From the IMG/VR virus record IMGVR_UViG_3300027759_000420, positions 1 through 24,015 of that record: DNA of 24,015 nt. One strand, 5' to 3'. The stretch comes from a virus. Shown piece after piece: positions 1 through 12,000 of this stretch. Position 1 is the stretch's first letter. Each line of letters starts with the position of its first letter. The notes under the pieces are model-generated. The model was not told the DNA's origin and ran no database searches. It saw nothing but the letters and a program-made list of their open reading frames with translations. Both the position numbers and the translations under genes were made by a program.

Positions 1-3000
1 CTGTGTTGGTCACGGTATCTCTATTACGATATAAAATACGTTCACCGTTGACAGTAAGGATCCCCCAAATATTTGCAGCACCATCAGTTAACTCCCAGTA
101 GTTAGTGTCAGTTGGCAAATTCCCAGTGGTAAATGCAATGGCCCGATAAAACTCGGTATTGTATATAACTACAGCACCAAGGTTATATGAAATATTATTG
201 GAGTATGATGTGGCAAAGTTTGGTTCACTTAACGCTGATGCATCCTCTACGTAAATTATGTCGTCTGTTATTTCAACAGGTTGGACCAAAGTAGTTGTGG
301 TGCTGGGAGTAATTCTATAGGTAGCCTGAACTTGACGCATATCTTGGAATATGCGGAAAGCCATTGGGTCTGGAACCACTCTATCAGTAAAGAGTGTAAT
401 TGCTAGCACATCAGTTGATATAATAGTCTGCCCAGAAATAGTTATGTTGGTTCCAGCAATCACAAAGTCAAGTCCATTAAACAGCCAATGCCCATTTAGT
501 GTTACCAATAATCTTTCTGGATTAGTAACTTCGCGTCCAAGATCAAATGTGTTATTATTGATCGTGCCAGGCCCAACAAACACTTCGGTCAACAATCTTT
601 GTTCTGAAGTATCATTCCAAGTTATTATTTCAACAATATCTCCAGCGGCTGGTATGTTGCCAGGCAGGAATGTTAACGATTGGTTGTATAATCGATATCC
701 ACATTCAGTTGCAACCGACAATAGTATTTTAGATCCAGTGACTGGGGCTGTAGTGAATGTTATGGTTCTATAATCAGATATTCCGTCGTAAGCGTCAACT
801 ACATAGTCCAAGTCTTGGATTAATTTAACATTGTCAACAAATACAAACACATCGTTATCAGACACTAACGCAGGGTCGTACCCATAACTGTTAGGCAACT
901 CATATTCAACGGTTACGTTATCACCCACGTATTCGCTGCCTTGATACGGATTAAGTCTTTGCCCGTTGACTACTATAATAAGATTAACTGCGTTGGTGCC
1001 TTGTAGACTATTAATTAAATCAACTGTAGTTCCGCCGGTAGCTTCCAAAGTTTGGAACACAGGCAGGCTCCAACTATGAGTCGGGCCATCAACTGCATAT
1101 CCAAACACAGCTAGATTAATACGTGCGGTATCATCGTATGTTGTAGCAAATGCAACTGTGGTCGAACCACCACTGCTCGAGACAGTATAGTCAGTTCCAG
1201 CTTCTAGTTGTTCTTCGCCGTTGTAGATCAATATTTGATAAATCACTGCGGCGCCGGACACCAGTGTCCAACCAACCAAATTGACTGGAAGATTTCCAGT
1301 GGTTACTGCTGTGGCGCGATAAAAATCACCATTGTAGGAAACTACATCACCCCATGTGTATGTTGTGGTAATGTTGTATACAGATGGCACTGCAAAAGGT
1401 ACTACTATTTCATCAAGCGCCGCTTGGTTATAAGTGTTGAGATACAACTGATTGCCGCCGCCGACGCCAGTTATATAAAGATTTATAATATCTCCTACAC
1501 TAGATGTCGCTGGATCAATTGTGACTTCATAGTTGGCCCAATCATAATTGGTTGGTTCAATAGCCAATCCTGAAGTTGCATTAAACACAACAACTGTAAA
1601 TGGATGCTCTAAAAACCCTGCAAAACTCAACACAGGATTTGCTGGATCATACACAAATCTCTGTGACGCTGCTGGGAATCCGTGTCCAAGCCCAGTGTTA
1701 TCAAATCCTGGAGAGGTATAAACACGGAAATCTAAAGTGTCAAACTCGCTGCCTGGGACCAATTCTTCTGGTGCATAACTGCTAAATTCATCTATGTATC
1801 CGCCGCCGTTGACATTGATATCTGCTGGTCTGGTTCCTAAGAACACATCATCAAATGAACTTGAATAGGTGGCATCTAGCAATACCGGATCGTAAGTTGG
1901 AAAACCTTCAGGTCCATAGCTGATATTGTCAAATGGATTGATGTCATAGTTGCCTACGTCATATCCAGTATTGAAGTCAAAACCCAGTCCATACACCTGC
2001 ACTCCAGGATAGTTTAGCCCGTCTATCAACAATGGCAAACTACGGCCAGGCTGGTCAACTGTTGGCAAGTAAAAACCTTGTGTTCGGTTGATACCACTTA
2101 GTGTGCTGGCTGGTACTCGATCCCATTCTTCAACTACAAATGGACTATAGAAATTTACGGGCTTTGATGTGATTGACTGCAACACCGCACGACTCATTGT
2201 TACAATATTGTCAACTTCGTTAATTTCAGTAACAGTAGTATCTGCTGGGATTCCAAGTCCGGTTACAATCATACCAGTGGCCAGCCCTGTAGTTGATGGC
2301 ACAGTCAATGTGTATTCGCCAGCGGTACCGGTTGAATTGAGCACGATTGGAGTGTTGGTTACAGTATCAATTGCTTGCCATACAGTGTCTGCAAATCGAA
2401 CTTGCGTGTTGGCCGGATACACAGCTACCAAATAATTCCAATCAGTAATGGTGCTTACATACTCGTAGCGGTCATACTTAATAGTCACATTGAATTCTCG
2501 AACCAGCGGATTGCCCATGTTGGCCCGAGCTTGCGCTACTGTTCCAACATATACTAACGTTGCTGTTCCGTTAATAACAGGGGTAGTTGTTGGTGTAGGA
2601 ATTGTTGGCTCACTAATACCTAAATTTCCAGATACTGTAACTCTAAATATGTTGCCAGGAGCTGAGGTAGTAATAATATAATTATTAACTGTTACGGCTA
2701 AATTGGATTGCCATTCTATTGCTGAGTCAGTAGGCAGGCCGCCACCAGTAAATGTTATTACAGGATTTGTTGTATACCCGGCGCCGTCATCAACAACATT
2801 GACTGCTATCACCTGCAGTTGAGAATTGATAACTGCTACCGCTGTGGCCGGCGTTCCAACATAGGTTAATGTGGCTGTACCACTTAGTTCACTACCAGTA
2901 ATCCATGATGGCGGAACATCAGCAGAAGTTCCGGCCACAGTTACTGAATATAAATTGGATCCATAAAATACCTGTTGACCTAGCGTATACGCTGTGTCGG

Positions 3001-6000
3001 CTGTCCATTCGGTTCCAATGATTACTTCTGGTTCTGTGGCATATCCAGATCCTGTTGCAGTAACACTGACTGACGTTAAACTTAACAAATAATTGTTGTA
3101 CCATTCTTGCCAAGGTGTTGTTGCCCATATCTCTGCGTTGGCTGGTGTATCTGCAATGTCACTAGGCCGGCCGGTTCCTACCGCAGTGCTCTTGGTATAC
3201 GGTAATAAAATTGGGCTAATGAACTGCGGTATTTCTAGCGAGGTATCGTAATATGGTGGATTGTCAAAGTCCGTAGCAAATCCAGGATATTCATCCTGTC
3301 CTTTGTATACCAAATTAAACTGTTTAACCTGCACATGATATGGCTTAACTTCTTGCAGGTAGTCTGACACAAAATCTTGATTGTCTTGACGATACGTTGG
3401 AAACGGCAACAATGATCTGATATCGTGACGAACATTGATAAAGCTGGTCTTCATCAGCCAATCTGGCGCCTGTTCTTCGGTTAATATAAACTTGAACATT
3501 AAAATTAACAATTGATTCTTGAAAATAGCCAAGTCATTTATGAATAACTCATTGTTGATTGCTTGTATGATATTTCGTGTTTCTATTACAGGTTCTTGAT
3601 CATAATACTGGGCATCAAACACTTCAGCGTCAAATCCATAACGGCCGGCGGCATAATCCCACAAGGTGTTATCAAAGGCAATAGTGCCATCTTGTAGGCC
3701 AACACGATCCCATCCAGTGTCGGTTCTGAGATATATTTCCCATTTATTTTGAGCGTTGGCTGTAACTTTGACACTGCTACCTACTGTGACATCGAGTGTT
3801 ACAAGGCTAGCGTAATTTAGAACCTGGGCAACTGGAATTGTTGAAGAATTGTAGCCTAATTGATACCAATCAATATAAGACCAATAGTTTTTTGTATTGA
3901 AATTCTGAATTCTAAACAACTGTGTAGCTTTAGGAGCCGCAGGAGCATTGGACTCTAGAATAACCTCATAGATTGTCCAGGCCCCATTGAAGGTGCTGTC
4001 TGACAGAATCAAATATTTGTATCCCAATGGAACTTGGTTTAAATTTTGAAAACTCAACTGTTCAATGTTATCCAACACAGTGTTATATTCTTCACTGCCA
4101 GCAGCCGGAACAGGTTCGCTAGAATTTAACAATATAAATCTGCGTTGTTCAACAATAGGCAAATACTTTAGTATTTCATTGGTGCGAGTCAGATAGTTTT
4201 GTAACGCCAACAACCGATTGGCAAATAAACTTTGACGAGGACTAAATGCTACACCATACTGTTCTGGTGGACTCAAGAATGGGTCAGGAACCTGGGCACC
4301 GTTTTGATTGTATCCAGAGAAGCTGTCTTGTAACTTCTGGTAAAGATTATCAGCAAGGAAACTGTTTGGATTACCATCAGCAATCAATTGGAATTCAGTA
4401 TGAATGTTTGCGTCTGACAATTCCTGTGAAAAATCTACATGTAATATTGTGTCAGAGGCTGAAAGATATTGCGATCCATTATAGATTGCCACTGTGCTGG
4501 CATCAAGTGCAGCAATATAAGGTATGCCGCTACTACGTGGCTCTTCAATGTATCTAGCAATGCCAGTGGTGCTAAGAGTTTTCCCTTCATTGATAGCAAT
4601 GGTTGTAATTCCTGTGACCCAGAAATAATACACAGTTTCAAATGTGCCAGTGATAGTTAACTGTGCTCTTACTGAATAGCTGGTGGTATTTAATGGTGTG
4701 CCTTCACCTGTGTAACTGGCTGGAGGTGTTGAACTAGCAACCCATTGATAGATATCTACTGTGCTGGAAGGAAACAATTGTCCCCATCGGCGACTGGAAT
4801 ACACAATGTCGTCTTGATTTGGATCAATGAATCGTGCGTTTGTTGTGTCCCACCAGATGGTTCCTACTCGCTCAGAACCCCAGAAGTTACCAATATTGTT
4901 GATTGGGCCAAAATTATACTGTGCTGGATTTACTTGACTGATAAAATCAATATTTTGTCTAGCAACGCCCAGTATTTTACCTTGCAACGGATCAATAAAA
5001 TCAAAGAAATATGTTTCTTGACTTTGTAATTTGTTATACATGTATACACTGTTTAACAACGCAACATCAACCACTGGTTGCTGGCGACGCAATATCTTCC
5101 ACGCTGGTAATCGATCTACGTTAACAAATTGCCCAACTCGGCCATAATTGTCTGCGCCAGTTGGACTTCCTATCAGTAGTTTACCGGTGGTGTAATTAAC
5201 AGCTGCACCCCATTGGTCCGCGGTGCTGGTTTGACTATCATATACTTGTTGACCAAAGACAAAATTTCCAGGATTTGTAACTGTGTCGGTGGCGCTGGAC
5301 AGATAATCAAAAGTATATACCACACCACTTTCTAAAATCTCGTTAAAGAATGTGGTACTGCGATCATCAAAATATGTAGTTCCGTTATCAAAAATCACAG
5401 CTTCGTATAAATCACCACGTGGTGCACCAACCACTAGGGTCAATGCTGTTGTGTCAATGTTTAGGGCAGCACCAAAGTTTGCACTGGCACTTGGATTTGG
5501 ACTGGTTATAGTTTGGGTATACGCATACAAGTTAAATCCAAGATCGTCAAATGCTGTGCCAGTTATTCCGGGTAATACCGTCAATCTATTAAATGCGTCG
5601 GCAGCCGCAACATTTACTATGTTAATGGTCAACAATCCAGCGGCAACAGAGGCAGTGACATTGGGTATGGCGGCTGCAATAATAGCATTTTTTAATCCAG
5701 TAACAGTGTTGTTTGGACTAGCAGGCACTGCCACCGGCGTATTGTTGATGCGTATGGTGTTGCCGGCGGTTAATGTAGGATTTGCGTCGGTGGATGTTAT
5801 TGTTCCATACACACGGGCCTGATTAACATTTCGTTGCACTGAACCGGCTGCTAATAAAACTGTTCCGTCAACAGGAGCACCTATGTATATACTACAGTTA
5901 TTTGGACAGATATCAACAGCAGCACCAAATGCGGATTCGTCATACGGTTCATCTGGTATTATCTTTTGAGCTTGAGTGAAAATATTACTTTCAATTTCTA

Positions 6001-9000
6001 ATACATCACCTACATTTAGTGCAACACCTAATACTACATCACCACCAGTTACTGTGAATTGGCCATTGATATATTGGGCTGTGTTGGTCAAGTATACATT
6101 ATTTAAAATTACTGCCACAGGATCTTGATAGCCCGCTGGTAACGCATAAGTGAGTTGTGTGGTGTTGCTTATAATATAGCGTGTTACACTGCGGTCAAAT
6201 ACATATACCGATCCAGAATTCAGACCCGGATCTGATTCGTCGGCGCTGGCACCAATGATAATCTGGCGACCGTCAGTGGTGGTATGAATGTCAGATCCAA
6301 ATCTTGAGGATGCTGGCCCTTCAATAGCATCCATTGGTTGCCAATAGGTTCCAGTTATTATTTTAATTGCACTGTCGGCATCTGGTGCAGTTGTGAATGT
6401 TATTGGATAATCGCCGGCAGCACTGAATGTATAATCAAAACTAGGAACTTGTATAACTTCGTTAACGGACACAATAAAACTATTGATATTGTCAGCGGTA
6501 TATAAAAATGGTCCTAGATCAAATACTGTTTCAACTCCGTCGCCAACATAGTCTTGTTGAACTTTGCGTGTTATTATTAATTTTTGGCCTTCTACCGGAA
6601 TGCCTGCCAAGTTGACAACAGTGCCGCCCACAGTGTAATCAACGCCAATGGTCAACAATTCGTTGTTCAATACCACTGCCAGTTGTAATTCGTTGTCAAA
6701 TTCAATGATACCACCAACATCGTACACTCGATAAGTGCCCGGAGTGATAAATTGTGCTGCTTGTCCAGGTATGGTTATACGTCCATATGGATAAACTTTA
6801 TTTTGTCCCGGAGCTGACACATACATCCATTGCTCGTCTTGACTTATAGTCACACTGTGACCAAATTCAGCATTGCTGTAGTCACCGTCAGACGCAATTA
6901 ATAATTGACTTTGTTCAAATGCTGTGCTGCCAGTGACCCGGTATATTGCAAGAGCATAACCTTGATTACTTCTACTTGCGCTGGCACCTGCTACAGCCCA
7001 ATTTTGGTATCCTATTTGCATGGCATTGCCAAAGCCAAGAGTTTGATCAGCATTCAACAATAAAATAGAATTTTCAGAATAGTTGTCAGTGACATCTTTA
7101 ACATAGGTATAAATTGCACCAGTACCTTCGTTACCGCCTGTTGGGGCTCCTACCATGGCAACAATGTTTTGATATGCTTGTGCAACAGCACTACCGTAAC
7201 CCGAATCAATAGCTGGCACTGTTGGCGCAATGGCTCCAACATCAGTAAAAGGATCAGTTTTTTCCAAAACTTCCCAGTGGCCGGTTCCGTCGTTGTCTAC
7301 CCAAACTTTAGCACCTGGACCCAGCGCCGTTGTGTAAGGAAGATTTAGCACATCGCTGGCCTGATTGACACGCATGGTCTGTAGGCTAAATCCCAAACCG
7401 GCGCCGGTTACAGTATTTGATATTGTTAAAGCTATTGCAACTGAGGTCAGCCCAGGCAAGGCTATTACATTGTATACTCCGTCAACTGTAGGGTCTAAAA
7501 ATCTAATTATAAGGACATCGCCCACTACCAACCCAGGTGGTTGGGTAAATGTTACAATTGCAGTGCCGTTGAGATTTGGTGCTGCCGAACTTATATAACC
7601 AGGAACCTCGGTACATCTATAAACATTCCAATCGTAGGCATTGCTTTTTGCGGCCCAAACCGTGGTTCCGATACCAATGGTGTTTAAAACACCATCAGCT
7701 AGCCCCAGTTGGCCATCAAGATCAAACACTGTTATGTCTACATCCTCTAAATTTACATATCCTGCGCTGGGCAATGCAGAATCAGCAACTGGCATAATGG
7801 CAGTTGGGAAAATATCTGGACTGGTTACATTATAACTTTCTCTCCATAAATTTTCATACAATATGGTTTGATCGGCTACACTAACTTCTTGAGGAGCAAT
7901 GATTTGCACCGTTCCTGGATTTGATGTTAACAATGCTTCGTTGAGTCGCATTTCAACAAATCTACGATTGGCATTGGCGCCATATATGCCTCGTTGAATT
8001 CCCCAATTTTCATACACCTGATACTGTGCAGTTTCTTTGTTGAGATTGGTATTGGTCAACAAACGCACACTGTTGAGAGTGCCTTTGTCTTTGATCAACT
8101 GTTGATACAGATTAACTTGGCTTATATCACCCAAATTCAAATCAGTCATATACTGACGTGGTCTGAATCCAATCAGTCCAAAGGCAAATAAATCTTGTTC
8201 GGTTTGTAGGTTGGCTTGGTTAACATCGTAACTGGTGGCCAATTGGTTGGCCAGCAATGGAATATTTTGCAGCAGGCCACTTTGTATTCTAGTGTAATTA
8301 CTTTGCGACCACAAGGATTGATTCCACTGTGTAGAAGGTTGAATGATATTAAGAGCTTGCCAATAATTATTTTTGTAAATGACAATTTCGCCTTTGGTAT
8401 ATTTCTGCAAAGGTTGCCATTCTTTTACTGTTTGTGTATTGTTGTTTATAAATCCTTGTGCGTCTAGTTGGCCATTCCACTCAGCGGCAACTGTTGCTAC
8501 AACGTTAACACGGCTTTGTCTTGCACCTGTGGCTGGATCGTACAATAGGTCACCAAACACACTAACGTTATCTAAAATAACCAGACTCTCGTAACTGGTC
8601 GAGCGCAGGGCAATATAACTTATTGTTTGTTCGTTTAAGCTGGTTACCTTAAAGGTGTTTTCGTAACGATCTATCACCAACTGAGATGAAGGAATTGTGG
8701 TTCTATTTTGATCTAAAATCAAGTTTTCTGGAGTCTGCGTAACAATTGAATCAACAATTGCTTCAGGAGTAACCAGGGTCAACTCTTGAGCAGTAGGATT
8801 TAGGCTGATTACACTGCCTGTCATCCATCCTTGGTTGGCCCAATACAGATACTCTTGAACCATTTGATTCCAGTTTAGTGTGGTGCCGTTTTCTCTTGCG
8901 TCAAAAACTAGACCCTGACTTTCCAATAGAGCACCATAGCTCAATAAGAAGTCAGCCACAACTGTTTGATTGGTAAACACATACCCGTAAGGTACCTGCA

Positions 9001-12000
9001 CAACATTTTGAGTGTAGGTAGTTGGAACAGTGACTCTTGTGCCGCCGGCAGTGATAACCCGTGTTGGACCGCCGGTTCGGCTGGCCAATATTTCAAAATA
9101 TGGATTGGTTAAGCTATATCCAGTAACTGACCAGCCTCCGTCAACCACTTGAATAACAACCGCACTATACAAAGTTTGGCTAAATGGTTGGTTCTTGTAT
9201 ACCAATAAATTATAGCTGTTGTCAGGTATCAGTAGACTGCTGTTTGTGCTGTCAGGGCTGGATGTTTCTGCAATAATACTAAGATACTGCTTGTCTGTAA
9301 ATGTGCCCATTCTATAACACAGTCTTACGTCAAGCAAGGACAAATCTTCTGCTAGTTTGTCTGTTGAGTTGATGCCCAATTGACGATTATAATCAACAAT
9401 CCAATCAATGTAGCTGGCTTTGCTGAGGCCGTTGCCATACACTTCTACACCATTGGCATCAAGTCTGTAACGTTGATTGTATAAGTATTGTTCAAGATCT
9501 GCGTCATACTTGTAAAGATCTCTATCAGCAAACAAACTAAAGAATTTAGCCGGACGTGTAAGTGCCAACAATCGCATGACTGCAAATGGAAACGCGGAGC
9601 TGGTACGCCATGAATATTCAACCGGTCCTTCATCACCAAACACCCAGCTCTTTTGCCACTGGCTGGAATCATATAATCCTACTACACTGAAAAACGGACT
9701 TAATAAATTACCTTCGCTGTCAACAGGTATGACATCTTGAACTCGAGTGAGAGTGCATGATGCTCTGGCGCCAGTACCGCCACCAAGATCTTTAATAATT
9801 ATGTCTGGCGGAGAAGTATACCCACGACCTGGATTGGTCACTGGTATTGACACAATTACTCCACCAACAATAACTGGTGTTCCGAGTGTGGCTGGAGTAG
9901 AATAGTCGCCAGCCGGTGGATTTGAAATAGTTACTGTTGTTTGAGCACTATATCCAGAGCCTCCGCTCTGCATTGAAATATTTCCTGCACCATACATTAC
10001 CAATCCTGGGCGGGCATATTTAGGTAGGTAATATGCACCTGCAGGATCTGCCACTTTGCCTGCGGCCAAATCTTCCCATAGAATCAAGTTGCCAGAGGTG
10101 TATGGGGCCGGACCGTATGTTTCGGTCCACCAATCGGGCTCTTGACTGAATCCCAACATTTCCCACGGTGTGCTTTGTGGAGTTGGTGTGTCGTAAAAAT
10201 ATTGATAGATCCCGCGCCAGGCGCCAACCGGCAAAGGCAATTCGGTGCCGGTAGTTGATCCACTGAGTCTGTTACCTGCAGCACTGTAATTCCATGTAAA
10301 TTGATTTGCAGAATTGTAGTTTTGTTCAGCATAGGTTAATTTGTTCCAACCTAGCCAACTTAAAAAACTAGGTGCCAATATGTCGTTGATTTCTGCTAAA
10401 CTATATCCAGTTGATCTAAATTGTCCAGGAGTAACATCAGTTAAGGTCAATGGTACTTCAGATTTAATTTTTAAGTTGTTGAAAATTCTAGTTTCAAATT
10501 CCAACAACAACTGATCTCTAAAGTCACCAAATGCCACGGTAAGGCTTCCGTCGTGTCCTTGAATTACCAATGTAGGATTAACGTAGGTTGTGTCCAAATA
10601 TATCTTGGGCTGGAACGCAGGATACAATCCTAACTTGGTAGGAGTATTAGGTACAAACGTTCCATAGGTAGTGGCATATTCTTGTATGGTTATAACATCG
10701 CCCACATTAAGTGGTACGGTTATGGTCAGTGACGGAGAGTCTGTGCTTACAACATAGTCATAATTGGTTTGCAAAAGAACGTCATTGACATAGACCAATA
10801 CACTTTGATAATTTGAACTGGTAAAGTCGTAGGTAGTGTTGAGATTGAATACAGGTGTTGATATCAGCGAATAGGTTGTTGTGGTTGCAGTATACACCGG
10901 ATTGGCCGGCAACATATCTGTCCAGTAGAACGGATTGACCTGGGTACGCCCAGCAACCAACTGTGTAACAACTGCTGTCAGCATGGCTGGAATTGTATAA
11001 TTTGTGTAATCGGTTGTTACAACTGCATTTAACAATTGTGCTTTATACTGTTCATATTCTCTGCTGCTATAGGCCAGTGAGTCAAAAATATTATACTGTT
11101 TTGACCTCATAAAATATCCAGCCAAAGTCATTGGCGCACTATTTTGTATAATGTTAGTGCCGTAAGGTACTATATTACCAAGGTCTCGAGTGTTGTTGTT
11201 ACCGTTGATTGGCCCAACTAAATCTAATAGGTTTTCACAGATTGATTCGTAGTGTGTTCTGGCTGTGCCAACTGTGAAGTAAGGGCTGTTGACGTTGAGT
11301 GGATTGTTTTCAAGATTGGTAGGCACTTGATAAAATGCCACTTTACTAGACTGGTCACTCAACACAAGAACTTCAACAATGTCACCGATGGCAAATGCTG
11401 TGCCATTGTTGTAGGTTGTATCTGTCCAGGTTATTGTTGTGCTGTCAGCCGTGGTTGCTACAGAATATTTGTAGGATTCTTGGAATTCACTGCTTACATA
11501 TAATTGAACGCTAGGAATTACTGTGCTAGGCAAGGCTGCAACATCAAGTTGTAGTGGAGTGCCATCATAGTTAAATTGAAATTGTTGTCTTGCGCGGCTT
11601 GGAACTGCAGCAGTTTGCCAGCCCAACTCACGCTGGTAAGTAACTCGATCTTGGTACTCGCGAACAAACCCTAGACTAATATTTTTAGTATATCCCACAC
11701 TGTCTACAGTATAGTTAAAAGTGTCAGTGTATAAATTATTGTCAAACACTATGTCGCCAATGTTTGACAAACTTAGATACTTGATAGCAAACCCTAATAC
11801 AGGATCTTTGCCATTGCTAGACGGAGCATAAGAAAATAATTTAGAACCTCTAAAATTGCTACTAGGATACACAACAGGATCAGAAAAACTTACACCGTTG
11901 GTATCGTATATGTTAAACAAAGGTGCTTGGTTGGCTGAAATCTTTTGTTGACTCTGAATCCAGTTAACTCCGTCAAACCAAAAACTTTTACCTTGCAATG

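Noticed and set aside
351-5822. Plus-strand ORFs of 60-156 codons, such as 351..773, 1208..1573 and 5352..5822
   Set aside because: They lie opposite the continuous minus-strand giant frame, lack ribosome sites, and have compositions expected of reverse-frame reads (Val-, Ser- and Cys-rich). The minus frame has clear repeated domains.
5352-5822. A defence or mobile system hidden in the giant region
   Set aside because: No nuclease, helicase, transposase, reverse transcriptase or repeat-spacer structure is visible on either strand; the internal repeats are protein-level modules.
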